From NCBI RefSeq assembly GCF_025698545.1, contig NC_068577.1:4125501-4189500 (forward strand): a stretch of 64,000 bases of DNA, given 5' to 3'. Positions 1-10,467 of the stretch are shown piece by piece (positions within the stretch are counted from its first letter, which is position 1; each line of letters starts with the position of its first letter). Below the pieces are notes generated by a model. The model ran no database searches. It had not been told where the DNA came from and saw only the letters and a program-made list of their open reading frames with translations. A program made the translations under genes and the position numbers. This stretch comes from Gossypium raimondii (Eukaryota > Streptophyta > Magnoliopsida > Malvales > Malvaceae).

Positions 1-848
1 GTTAGAGCCACATATTTTCTGGCAAAGAATGACCCGACTTGAGAGTGATATGGAGGGGCAGACAAATACATCTTTCCAACAATGGTTGCGCACAATGGAG
101 CCGTGGCAGTGGGCTCAAAGTGCTGACGAGGGCTTTCGTTATGGCCACATGACCACAAACTTAGTCGAGGGGATCAACGCAGTCCTGTTGAAAACACGTC
201 ATCTTCCGATAGCATCGGTATTTTCTGCTACTTTCTACAGGCTGGCCACTTTGATGCCAAGAATGGGTCGGCAGCAAGTCCACCAGATTCAGGCGGGACA
301 TGTGTTTGTCGAATATGTGAGGAATACAATGGTCGTAAACCGTCGGTTGGCGAGGTCAATGAACGTGGAAATATATTCACGCTGACTGGAAACGTTTCGA
401 GTTACCGATATCATCGGTCGTCGACCTAGGTCCTACGGAGTTGATCTCCGGAACAGACGGTGCGAGTGCAGGAAGTTCGAAACACTTCATTACCCCTGTG
501 CGCATGTCGTGGCTGCGTGTGCTAAAGTCAATGTTGATGCGAAACAATATGTCGATGATGTGTACACGCTGAAGCGCACATTGCGTGTCTGGGAGAATGA
601 GTTCCCCGTCCTGCCGGACCTATCTACGTGGGAGGTGCCGCAGATGACTTTCGAGCTTCTCCCAGACACAGGGCTACGGAGGAATCCAAGGGGTCGTCCG
701 CAGTCAAGTAGAATCCGTAATGAGATGCATATTAGGGAGAAATCTGACGGAAAGCGCTGTGGAATATGTAGGCTAACTGGTCATAGCCGAAATAAATGCC
801 CTAACCGAAACTTTCATGTTGGACAGTCGTCGGGATCGGGGCGAAATT
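1..848 (+). pseudogene. MULE (MuDR-type) transposase, C-terminal part, with one in-frame stop
   Basis: The reading frame is already open at base 2, so the N-terminal part lies outside the window. The translated part has the features of plant Mutator-like transposases: the stretch around 'NLVEGINAVL', then a SWIM zinc finger (C-E-C, spacer, Y-P-C-A-H, about bases 461-505), then a CCHC zinc knuckle (C-G-I-C-R-L-T-G-H-S-R-N-K-C, about bases 757-800). A TGA at 383-385 interrupts the frame, but the same frame continues across it into the SWIM finger, so this is one nonsense change and not two genes. It ends at TGA 846-848. A full transposase would cut at terminal inverted repeats and insert with 9-11 bp target duplications. 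No terminal repeat is visible here. It lies tail to tail with the PMD pseudogene. The family call is firm; the pseudogene call rests on the stop. Confidence 0.85.
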
Positions 849-1367
849 GAGCTAAAGCTATAAAATTTGTATGTATGTTGTTATAAAAGGTAATTTTATT
901 AATAATAATTTTTCTTATTCGGCTTATGCTTACGCTTAAAGTGTATCCATATTGTTTCCAGAATAAGTTATAATGTACCATGTGAGCGTTATGGAATTAT
1001 TAAGATTATATCGAAAATAAAGGCATTCATAATTCGATTGAGCTTTAACATAATGAAAAAATTGAATCATTGATATATATACATAAAATTCAGAACATCC
1101 GAGATATCTAAAATACAATAATTCGAGTTATAGAAAAAGTGCATTAAACCCCTACAGTTGATGGTTCGATGGTGTTGTTCGGGGGGTATACTTACGCGGA
1201 GGTCGACGCTGACGGCCTGGGCGACGACCAACGTCCTCATCGTCCGCAGGTGGGGGCGTGGAAAACATAGAGGGAATGTCCTATCGCTCGTTCGCCGTCG
1301 ACGAACTTGAACCAGCATGTGTCTCATAATGCGACGGATACGTGTCATGTTGGCCGGGCATGCCGTA
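849..1367. other. Spacer between the MULE and PMD 3' ends
   Basis: This AT-rich spacer follows the transposase stop and leads into the GC-richer tail of the PMD pseudogene on the other strand. Around 1140-1367 it holds G/C-rich sequence that could be 3' flank of the PMD gene. I see no gene of its own here. Confidence 0.4.
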
Positions 1368-3106
1368 CTACGGCCGGGGGGATCCAAACAGTTCAAAATC
1401 GAACACATATTCGCCCTCTGCATAGCTCGGATAATATTCACCGCCAAACTGATCCGGACGATAGCCAAGTGATTCCTCACTTGAACCTAACTGTTCGGGC
1501 TCTGCCGGTTGCGAAGGACAATATGCCGTCGGATCCGGATCCATCGAGCTGTCTGCTTCCGATCCCCCAACTTGCTGAACGTACGCGCTCCAAGTAAATA
1601 CGGCTTCCCGCGACTATGGTACCATTCTATATACTGTGCGGATGGTTGCAGGTCTGTAGCCATAACTATCTGAGGAATTCGGCGCAATCGATCGTACCAC
1701 AGTGCGACGTATTTCCAGTGATATATTCCCCAGTCCAATTGAACTCTTCCTCTCTTTGTCAAGCCGTGATCATCCCCCAACTGGCACGGCGGATCCGGGA
1801 TATGTTGGATGCAGCCAAACTGTCGAAGCACCCGATCGCCGTTATACCACTCGACGATGTTGAAATTTATTATTGGTGTGTTTGTGCACCATGTGTGGGA
1901 ATCAACGAGTGCGGACGGGGGTACAACATTTGTAATTTCTGGCCTCCGGTACGGCATCCATATAAACTGCATGAGTAATAACATTGTAACGAGTTAGACG
2001 GATAACATGTGAGAAACATGTAAAAATACCATGTATGTCATGAATATTACAATAGAAACTTACCCCTTCTCGGGCATGCTGTTCAATCCTCATGCGGTAT
2101 ATCGGGACATCACACGACTTCCCGATGCCGGGACGGGTCGTCCACCTACCAAAAAAGTATATGGTTTAGGGTTGGTAACATTACTCAATATATTATGACT
2201 ACAAATAATGACAATTTTTATTTTCTCACCTGAGTGACAGTGGATATAGATAGGGTTGGTGACTAACGCGTGCCAAAAACGGCATCCGATAAAGTGCCCA
2301 TGACTGCAGCAGTATGAGGCAACCGCCGATGTCTTTACATTGCGGGTCTGTCGCCTGACAAAGCTCCTTGTACAGCATTGCTAGAATGGCCGAACCCCAA
2401 CTGTACGACCTAGCGTGGACAAATCGACAGCGAGGCAAGTCGACAAATGCACACCGTCGCCGTTTGCATCGGGCATGAGTAGTGCCCTATCAAATGCATG
2501 ATGTACGCCGAGCAAATAGACATCAACTCACATTCATCGGCGGTCGCGATAGTCGACAAATTTTGGCTCTTAGCCATGTAAATTTTATTGTGGAAAAATA
2601 TTTATCACCGTCCTTTGGTGACTCTCCTAGGAGTTGATAGCAAACCGCAGCCGGATCGGTTAATGAAGATAGTCCCGTAACGGGATTCCCGTCAACTGAG
2701 AGTCCAAGCTGCACTGCAACATCCTCTAACGTCACCGTGCACTCCCCGCACGGAAAATGGAAAGTATGGGTCTCCGGACGCCACCGCTCCACTAGCGCGG
2801 ATAATAGATCAAATCGCAAGTCGGAGGACCGGATCAATGCGACTGACCCAAATTCGGCTAGCTCCAGGTACGGCATAAATCGTGCATCTGGAGCTATCTT
2901 TAAAACACTCACGCGGCCCCTTAATACTCGATACGAGTCCTGATAGTGTTAAATAACAGAAAAAATATTACGATTGCATAATTTATTTCTATATCTGCGT
3001 ATATCCTTTTAAATAAATAGAACTCCGATTAACAAATAATAAATAATACCTCGTTATTAGCCGCATTAGATATGTGTCTAATATCGCTTCGAATCAATTC
3101 AGCCAT
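1368..3106 (-). pseudogene. Plant mobile domain (PMD/MAIN-like) gene, intron-containing and frameshifted
   Basis: PMD proteins occur both as host genes (MAIN, MAIL1) and inside plant transposons. Exon 1 (3106..3050) starts at an ATG and ends at a GT donor. Exon 2 begins at 2940 after a pyrimidine-rich CAG acceptor and encodes the PMD core: 'FMPYLELAEFG', 'LVERWRPETHTFHFPCGE', 'TLEDVAVQLGL'. Downstream come 'ARSYSWGSAILA' and 'DIGGCLILLQSWALYRMPFL' (to the donor at 2230), a small exon 2145..2064, and an exon starting at 1966 with 'WMPYRRPEI', 'RVLRQFG' and 'EWYHSRGKPYL'. It then has an acidic low-complexity tail ending at TAG 1368-1370. At about 2470-2550 the homology jumps between all three frames, and near 1595 it shifts again between the conserved C-end and the tail. 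The splice sites are still good, so decay is probably recent. Association with the MULE transposase suggests a shared element. Confidence 0.8.
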
Positions 3107-3109
3107 TGC

Positions 3110-4345
3110 AATGCCTGCAAGTTGAAAAAAAAGTTAGTAAAAAAATCGTATTTCGGCCATTTATTCGTATTTTTTTCTGCGCATTTTATTCCTTTAAAAT
3201 ATCATAATTCCTAATTTTATATTTTTACATTCTTTCACTGCATAATGTTTGAAATTTATTAATCGAGTTTGTTATTTAAATTAATTTGCTGTAAAAACTT
3301 AACCCTTACCCCTGCCCTTTGTTCGTATAATTTTCTCAATCTTTATTACTTTAAATAAAAATATATTATTCTCCTATTTTATTGTTTTAAATTATTTCAA
3401 TACATTTTCTTTGAAATATTTTGTATTAATTGTTTCTGAATTTTAAAAAGTGAGTAATACACTCTTACTTTTGCCATATGTTCGTATTTTTTCTCCGCAT
3501 TTTATTACTTTAAAAATATCATTAACTTAGTCTTTTATAATTTTACATTATTTCAAAGTGCATAATGTTTGAAATTTATTAATAAATAATGAGGATTAAA
3601 AGTAATTACCCACATATTGGTACCGCCTTTTTATTCCCTCCATAACCATTTTTTCCTCTATTCTTTTGGTAAATAAAATAAAACTTTATAATATTTTTGT
3701 ATTTTTTGTAATATTTTGGTAAATAACCCGAAATAAACCTCGTCCCCCGCCTTTGGTCGTATTATTATTTTTCCGATTTTATTACTTTCAATAAAACTAT
3801 ATTCTTTTGTATTTTATTATTTTATATTATTTCACTACATTTTTTCCAGTTAATTCTATAAATTATTTCTGAATTTTTAATAACATTTACTAGTACAGTC
3901 TTTCTTCGGTCATTTATTCGTATTTATTTAATCCACATATTATTATTTTAAAAACATAATTTTTATTTTATAATTTTACATTATTTTCAATTTATTATGT
4001 TTTACATTTATTTCATGTACATTTTTCGCATTTCTTTTTCGCATTTATTTATTTTCAATAAATATACAATTCTCGTTTTTCTTTTCGTATTTTGTGTTTT
4101 CTAAAACATACTTCTTTGTCATTTTTCTTTTAATGCTATTTTCCTAAAATTTTATTTTCAAATTCATAACTAAATTTCATAAAAAAATTCCTAATCAACA
4201 TATAATGTACTTTAACTTATTTTTTCATTCTAAATATATTTAATAAAATATATATGCTAAATAAAATAGTAAAATAACTATAATTACATTACATAAATTT
4301 TAAACACATAAATATTACAAAAAAATTCAAATTTATTAATAAAAT
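3110..4345. repeat. AT-rich degenerate direct repeats upstream of the PMD pseudogene
   Basis: A T-rich segment recurs with the order 'ttcgtatttttt', 'gcattttatt', 'tttaaaa' and then 'gcataatgtttgaaattt'. Clear copies start near 3152, 3472 and 3906, with related ones near 3319 and 3752. Spacing is about 155 bp or multiples of it. I see no coding sequence. It is probably the non-coding end of the MULE/PMD element or an old tandem expansion. Confidence 0.5.
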
Positions 4346-4558
4346 TACCTTTTTTTCCCTTTTTTTTCCTTTCTTCCCTCTTCTTCTTCTTCTTTTTTCT
4401 CTTCTCCTTTCCCTTTCTTTCCTTCCTTCTTTCTTTTTTCTTCTTCTTTCTTTCCTTTTTTCTCTTCTCCTTTCCTTTTCTTTCTTTCCTCCCCTTTCTT
4501 TCTTTCTTTCTTTCTTTCTTTCCTCTCCTTTCTTTCTTTCTTTCTCTCTTTCTGCCCC
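4346..4558. repeat. Long polypyrimidine tract (TTTC/TCC-rich microsatellite)
   Basis: About 210 bases are almost purely C and T on the + strand, with TTTC, TTCC and CTT units and a run of 'tttc' repeats at about 4495-4520. The Lys/Glu/Arg-rich reading frames on the other strand are an artefact of this purine strand. Such homopurine-homopyrimidine tracts can adopt triplex structure, but nothing here shows that it does. Confidence 0.9.
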
Positions 4559-4589
4559 AACCACCGACCCCCCCCAAATAACACCAACT

Positions 4590-4670
4590 GGTGCCGCCAA
4601 TGGCATTGGCACCATTGGTGCCGCCAATGGTTTTGGCACCTTTGGTGCCGCCAATACCATTGGCGTGACC
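4590..4670. repeat. 27-bp minisatellite, three copies
   Basis: There are three back-to-back 27-bp units at 4590-4616, 4617-4643 and 4644-4670, each starting 'ggtgccgccaat'. The period is a multiple of three and the minus strand stays open across it, giving an approximate nine-residue repeat (…PLAAP…). It is G/C-rich against an AT-rich surround. Confidence 0.85.
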
Positions 4671-6039
4671 AGTGAGATGTCACTTCAGTCTGATTTTTTT
4701 TTTGTCAGGTTTTTTTTTAATTTTGGTTTTTTTTGATATATTTTGGTAAATAAAAAAAAGTTTATATATTTTGGTAAATAAAAAAACTTGTAGTATTTTG
4801 GTAAATTTTTATTTTTTTATAATATTTTTGTAAAAGACCCATATATAACCATTCTTGTTTATATTTTTGAGAAGTTAGTGTTAAAACTATCTAAACACCA
4901 TTAAAAATAATAGAAAATATAAAATTTTGAAATATAATATATAATAAAAGTATATAAATAATTTAATATTTGTAAAAAATATTTTTACTCTAACTAGCAT
5001 AATTTTAGTTTTTAATTAAATTGGTAAATTATTTGATACTAGATCGATTATTAGTGATACATATTGTTTATTATAGATTTAAAATTAAAAATAAATAGAA
5101 CACATAATAATCTCTTAATCAATATATAAAACTAAAAATCATTATCAATGTAACAAAAGGAAATTCAATTAATTCTTTCACTTTCTTTTTCTTATGAAAA
5201 TTAAATGTTCATAATTTTTCTTATATAATTATTAATTGAACAATTAGATTTTTCAAAGTCATATTTTTAACTCTAGATTTAATTTTCAATTTCAAGGACT
5301 ATTTCTATGTATCTTAAAGGAAATATCATATGGTTAACAACAAGAGTTATAAAATATTATATTTAGAAGAAAACTAATGAAAAAAAAAATAAAGTTTCAA
5401 GATAAACTCATTGGTATTAGGAATTGGTTCGAAAAATGGCTCATTAGTTGAGAGATTTTTTTGGGGGGGTTTTACAAATTTATAAATGTGGAATACCTCT
5501 GGTTTAAAAGCTAAAAATTTGGGTTAGGAAGTTTGAGGATCAAATTGATAGAATTTGTCAATGTGAAGGTTTATATTTATTGAATTATTTAGAATTAAGA
5601 TCAAATTGATAGAATATGCAAGTATTGAGTAATAAATGTGTTATTATATCAATTAGAAAAAGGCTTTCTATTATCAATTTAATTGCGGGCGATCAAAATA
5701 GGAACGAATTCAAACGTTAGTGCCTAAATTCAAAAATTTTAAAGTTGAGTGACCAAAATAAGAATGCTGGTATAGTTGAGTGATCATTTGTATAGTTTAC
5801 CCCGTCAAAGCAATGTTCGATACAAGTTCAAAATTAATTCCTCTAATTAAAAATATTTTACAATATAAAATGAATGAAAAACTATAAGGAATCAAAGATA
5901 CCTAACAAAAGAAATTTCTTTCACGTAGACATGCAAGTTAATAACAATTATGAAAATAAAGTGTGGACAATGTACATGGTTTGACAAGTCAATAATAATT
6001 GGAAGAGTTGGTTAAAGTTTAATATTAGCTCTAAGAATT
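4671..6039. other. AT-rich non-coding stretch with MITE relic
   Basis: The start has three 'attttggtaaat' motifs (4735-4810) that also occur at 3660-3735, tying it to the MULE/PMD neighbourhood. Around 5690-5806, 'gagtgaccaaaataag' and an end reading 'gtttacccc' look like one end of an old MITE related to those at 17.1 and 21.4 kb. I see no gene. Confidence 0.5.
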
Positions 6040-6650
6040 GTTTGATTATTCATAAAATCCATAGAAGATTGTTTTCTCTTACTTTGTGGCGGGTTTGACT
6101 TATTTGAAATGATACCATTTTTGATGGAAGATATTATAATAAGAATAGTGTTAATACTTGAAATATTGTTGTGGCTAAAACTAGAGAGTATTTTTCTCTT
6201 CGAGCTTCAGTCAAAAGGATTCATGTAGGTCTATTGTGCAGGTTTTATGGCAATCACCACTAATGGGGCGGTTCAAATTGAATACAAATTGATCTTCGAT
6301 AGAAAACCTGAGAAAGGTAAGATAAGGGTGTATTATTCTCGAACACGATAAGAAATGGGGTTTAATTAGGAATATCCCAAAAGCAACTAGTGTCAAGGCA
6401 GAACTATGAGCACTTCAAGATGGCCTATTTCTTGTTAAATCTCTTAATATTGATTGCTTGGAAGTTAAACTCGGTATTACTAGTGTTAGTTAGTTTTGCC
6501 CGTATTGTTTCTATTAATAATCAATTGCTCTCTAATTTGATCTTGAATTACAAAGTGCTCTTTAATGGGTTCCAACAATGGACCATGAAACATGTTTTTA
6601 GAGAAGGGGAATTGATGTGTCGATGCTTTGGCAAGGATATGGAGTAGTTA
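6040..6650 (+). pseudogene. LINE-type RNase H domain relic (3' end of a non-LTR element)
   Basis: Conceptual translation in shifting frames gives a plant LINE/RVT_3 RNase H pattern. First comes 'NDTIFDGRYY', then 'GRFKLNTN'. 'VKAEL*ALQDGLFLVKSLN' with 'IDCLEVK' matches the AEL(W)AL..GL..A..L(N/G)...EVE block, and 'WTMKHVFREGE' matches the conserved xxHVxREAN block. Stops and frameshifts interrupt every block. It is an inactive, old fragment, and no 5' reverse transcriptase is visible. Confidence 0.65.
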
Positions 6651-6800
6651 TTTAGACCCTTTGGTTACTATTTTTTTTATATAAATTTTGAGTTTCATGT
6701 TATATGCTTTTATCTCCCTGATTGTATTAAACTAAGATTATTTGATGTATGCTATAAGTCAGTTGATATTCAAGCTATTGTAAGTTAATTAATCAGTTAG

Positions 6801-7290
6801 TGTGTTATTAGAGATGGTTAGTAGCAATTAGAAGTTAGTTTTCATCATAACTTGTCTACATAAAGGAGTTTTGTATTTGTGTATTTTAGCTTTTCAATTT
6901 TCATCAGAAATCAATTATCTCTGCTTTTCCATTCATTCAATTGTTTTTATTTGTTCTTGATAATCTTTCTTCTTCTCAATTTTTACAATTCATATGACTT
7001 TCTCATGATTCATGACTGTTTAGATTTAGTTTATCATGGTATCAGAGCCAATCACTCATTGTCATTGATTGATCTATAGTTATATATAAAGTGTTCGGCA
7101 GTTTGTCACAATGAAGGTAACTTTCATGGCTAGGTTTGAGCATGAAGACAATTCTTAAGTTAAGGTTAACCTAGTGTTCTCCAACGAACAAGTCAATGTT
7201 CGTTTGGATTATAGGAATTTCCTTTTGTGGAAATAGAATATCATGTTTATTGTTCAAAGTCATGGGCTAGTAATAGTTTGAGAACTTTTT
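6801..7290 (+). mobile_element. Truncated Copia element: LTR, primer-binding site and start of gag
   Basis: An LTR-like segment beginning near 'tgttattagagatgg' ends in 'tttatca' directly before 'tggtatcagagcc' (7037-7049), the initiator-tRNA-Met primer-binding site of plant Copia elements. After a leader, a gag-like start contains 'RLDYRNFLLWK', which matches the KL...N(Y/F)..W block at the Copia gag N-terminus. It carries stops and then loses similarity near 7290. The second LTR and pol are not seen here. Confidence 0.65.
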
Positions 7291-7764
7291 GCCTTTATTG
7301 CTTGTTTGCTTATCATTCATGAACATTGTTTGTAAACATATTCAATTATATATTCATGAACATGTTAATGTTAGTTTAATGTTCACAAACAGTTTTATTT
7401 AACTTAATGAATGAATATGAACATGAAATTCCAAATAAATAAATACAAACACAATTTTAAAATTTTAACAAACACAAACCTGAAATGAGCAACCTTAAAA
7501 TAAACAAACGAACATGATCATAAATATATTCATTTAAGCTTGATTTATTTACAATAGTATATATCTATAACATACATGTTCTTTTAACTTTATCTTTTTT
7601 TCTTTTTTTTTCATTCTCTTCGCTTCTCCCTCTATTTTCTTCCTTTCTCCATCTCTTTTAACGAAAAAATATAGGGACCAATTGTATAATTTAACCTAAA
7701 ATTTTCGTTTGAAATTATGATTTAACATGTCATGTCAACTTAACATTATACCGTTAATGGCAAT

Positions 7765-7887
7765 TAACACTTAGTGACTAAAATGTTACAACACGATAAC
7801 GTAAGTGATTAAAACATAACATTCCAAATATAAGTGACTAAAATATAATCTGAGAGAAATAAAAGTGACCATTTTGATAGTTTACCC
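7765..7887. mobile_element. MITE end, GGGTAAAC family (fragment)
   Basis: 'agtgactaaaat' motifs lead to 'aaaagtgacc' and terminal 'gtttaccc', the same end as the elements at 21376-21713, 39943-41508 and 56756-57096. The opposite end is not recognisable. Confidence 0.6.
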
Positions 7888-8108
7888 AATAATAAAATAA
7901 AACCCTTTTTTATTCTGTTTCTTAATGTATGAATTTATACAGTTTTTATATTGGAAGTCAAGTGTACAAGAGTATTCAAACTCTACAAATCAGGACATGG
8001 GATGTAAAATTGAAATTTGCCCTTTTTTAATTCAAAATTTTCTTTCATTTCTTTTTTTATTGGTGAGGTCATGTTATAGAGGTCATATGTTAAAGATCAG
8101 CATAGTTT

Positions 8109-8112
<4 letters not shown>

Positions 8113-8143
<31 letters not shown>
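8113..8143. repeat. (AT)n microsatellite
   Basis: A run of about 15 TA units lies some 435 bp upstream of the UGT start codon. Confidence 0.95.
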
Positions 8144-8146
<3 letters not shown>

Positions 8147-8256
8147 CACAGTTTTGATATATTAAAATGAAAACCTACTTTGATTCTCAAAGCCAATTAA
8201 TTTAAATCAATTTTGTCTCTTTTGTCACAGGAGTCATTAAGTCTGCAAATACCAAT

Positions 8257-8269
8257 TTGACTGAGTCAA
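8257..8269. promoter_or_regulatory. Palindromic double W-box upstream of the UGT
   Basis: 'ttgactgagtcaa' contains the WRKY core TTGAC on both strands, overlapping TGAGTCA, a bZIP (GCN4/AP-1-like) core. It sits about 310 bp before the UGT start. WRKY control of stress-induced UGT73-type genes is established for some members. A role here is inference from the motif only. Confidence 0.35.
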
Positions 8270-8478
8270 ATGAACTGTCAAGATTAAAATTTCTTCAAAG
8301 TGATAAGATATATACTCTTTAACTCCTAGTTTAAGTATGAATTTCCAAATATTCAAAGGCTGACATTTCTTGCTTATATTGTAAAGGAACAACTGCACTT
8401 GGAAATTACTGAGAAGCAGCTATGATGAATCTGACAGATTAAAAGATTAATTATATCTATTTTCTCATCATGTAAGTG

Positions 8479-8485
8479 TTTATAA
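8479..8485 (+). promoter_or_regulatory. Possible TATA box of the UGT gene
   Basis: 'tttataa' lies about 93 bp before the ATG. That spacing would allow a 5' UTR of roughly 60 bases. Confidence 0.35.
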
Positions 8486-8577
8486 GTAAGGAGTCCAGGT
8501 TATGAAAATTTTCTATCAAATGAGCTTTTCATGTTTTCTCCCTCAAACCAGCCTCCTAATTATTCCCACGAGGCCAA

Positions 8578-10050
8578 ATGGACTCAAAACCAGATCCCCT
8601 TCATATCTTGTTCTTTCCACACCTGGCTCATGGACATATGATCCCAACTATAGATATGGCTAGAGTATTTGCAAGGCAAGGAGTGAAAGCCACCATTCTC
8701 ACAACTCATCTTAATGCCTCTTTCTTCTCTAAAGTGATTGAAAGGGACAGAAAGTTGGGATTTGAGATTGATATTGTGATGATAAAATTCCCTTCCATGG
8801 AGGCTGGCCTGCCTGAGGGGATTGAGAATATAAGTTCCATCACTTCACAAGAAATGGGTTATAAACTCTTCAAGGCTGTTAGATTGCTTCAACAACCCCT
8901 TCAACAAGTACTTGAAGACTGCCACCCCAATTGCCTGGTTGCAGATGGAATGTTTCCATGGGCTACGGAAGTTGCAAGGAAGGTAGGGATACCAAGGTTA
9001 GTTTTTTATGGAACAAGCTATCTCGCCTGTTGTGTTTTAGATAGCTTCCTGCGTTATGAGCCTCTGAAAAATGTTACATCAGATGATCAACTCTTTGAAG
9101 TTCCTGGAATTCCAGACAAGATCATGATGACAGGGCTGCAACAAGCAGCTGAGCTTAGAGACTCAAGATCCAACAATGAAACCACAGTTGTGTTGCATAA
9201 ACTTCTAGAAGCTGAGATTACAAGCTCTGGGGTTATCATGAACAGTTTCCAAGAGCTTGAACCAGCTTATGTACAACACTACAGGAAAACTTTGGGGAGG
9301 AAAACATGGCACATAGGCCCTTTATCTCTCTGCAACAATGACATTGAGGATAAATTAGAGAGGGGAAATGCAAATGCTGTCTCTACCCATAGAGTTGAAT
9401 GCTTAAGATGGCTAGACACAAAGAAACCCAACTCAGTTTTATACATATGTTTTGGAAGTGTATCCTGGATCTCACCTACTCAGCTTAATGAGCTTGCTAA
9501 GGGGATAGAAGCTTCTGGGGTGGATTTCATATGGGTAGTGAGAAAGACCAATAAAGATGAAGAAGAAGAAGAAGATAAAGAAGAGTGGTTGCCAAAAGGA
9601 TTTGAAGAAAGGATGAAAGGGAAAGGTTTGATTATAAGGGGATGGGCACATCAACTGTTGATTCTTGATCATGAAGCTATAGGAGGGTTTATGACTCACT
9701 GTGGGTGGAACTCAATACTGGAGAGTATCACCGCTGGAGTGCCAATGGTTACTTGGCCACTCAGTAATGAACAGTTCAGCAATGAAAAGCTTGTGACAGA
9801 TATAGTAAGAGTAGGGGTTGGAGTTGGAGCACAAGAATGCTCTAAATGGATGGAAGGCAAGAAATTGTTGGTGACAAAAGAAAATATAACCAGCGCAATA
9901 TCTCAGCTGATGGTTGGTGAAGAAGCTAATGACATGAGGAACAGAGCCAGTGCATTGAAATGGATGGCAAAGAGAGCTGTTGAAGAAGGTGGATCATCTC
10001 ACTCTGATTTGAAGGCTTTGTTAGATGGATTGAGATTGAACAGCATTTAG
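8578..10050 (+). CDS. Family-1 UDP-glycosyltransferase (UGT73-like), intronless
   Basis: A 490-residue, single-exon protein of normal length for plant small-molecule UGTs, which move a sugar from UDP-sugar to hydroxyl groups of phenolics, flavonoids or hormones in the cytosol. The N-terminal half has the 'AHGHMIP' motif with the probable catalytic H20, and the supporting aspartate in 'VADGMFPWA' (D123). The C-terminal half carries the 44-residue PSPG box from W356 to Q399 with 'HCGWNS' (374-379) and the closing E398-Q399 that normally contacts glucose. Within the box the usual W-A-P-Q is W-A-H-Q (H358) and N-S-T is N-S-I (I380). An acidic run of nine D/E/K residues (327-336) lies in the usual loop before the box. 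N-terminal 'FFPHLAHGHMIP' and 'FSNEKLV' place it nearest group D (UGT73). The acceptor cannot be read from sequence. It appears intact. Confidence 0.93.
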   Translation: MDSKPDPLHILFFPHLAHGHMIPTIDMARVFARQGVKATILTTHLNASFFSKVIERDRKLGFEIDIVMIKFPSMEAGLPEGIENISSITSQEMGYKLFKAVRLLQQPLQQVLEDCHPNCLVADGMFPWATEVARKVGIPRLVFYGTSYLACCVLDSFLRYEPLKNVTSDDQLFEVPGIPDKIMMTGLQQAAELRDSRSNNETTVVLHKLLEAEITSSGVIMNSFQELEPAYVQHYRKTLGRKTWHIGPLSLCNNDIEDKLERGNANAVSTHRVECLRWLDTKKPNSVLYICFGSVSWISPTQLNELAKGIEASGVDFIWVVRKTNKDEEEEEDKEEWLPKGFEERMKGKGLIIRGWAHQLLILDHEAIGGFMTHCGWNSILESITAGVPMVTWPLSNEQFSNEKLVTDIVRVGVGVGAQECSKWMEGKKLLVTKENITSAISQLMVGEEANDMRNRASALKWMAKRAVEEGGSSHSDLKALLDGLRLNSI

Positions 10051-10075
10051 GGAGATCAATAAGTTAAGTACTCAG

Positions 10076-10081
10076 AATAAA
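10076..10081 (+). terminator. Polyadenylation signal candidate of the UGT gene
   Basis: AATAAA lies 26 bases after the UGT stop codon. The position is plausible for a plant near-upstream element. Confidence 0.4.
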
Positions 10082-10467
10082 GCTCTAGATCAATTTCAAA
10101 TGTAATAGAAATTCATATAATTAGTGAATGCAATGGAAAAAATCCAAACTTTAATATTCCAGCAATAAAATACACATTCGAAAACAAAATACACCAATTA
10201 GCAATGGTGCCTTTCCTAATTAGTAGTTAGGATAACAAATCTTTGACGCGTGTTCCATCAATAAAAGAAAGGAAGAATTTTTCGGATGCCAACAATCCAA
10301 GCTTTTTATGGTTGATCTGAAAAGGAAAAATCAAAGGAACAGTAGCTTGTAAGCTAATTCAATTCCAGTGGTGGAAAGAGAAAAAGAAAACATTAATACC
10401 CCTTAAAAAGGAATAAATTTCAGGGTAAATGCTGGTTTTTTCCTATCCTTTTTCTTAGTATTATTCC

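Noticed and set aside
4284-4683. Lys/Glu/Arg-rich open frames on the minus strand
   Set aside because: They are the translation of a pyrimidine microsatellite, in all three frames, without start context or homology.
9472-9699. Antisense open frame inside the UGT
   Set aside because: Shadow of the UGT coding strand; Phe-rich only because of the GAA-rich acidic loop.
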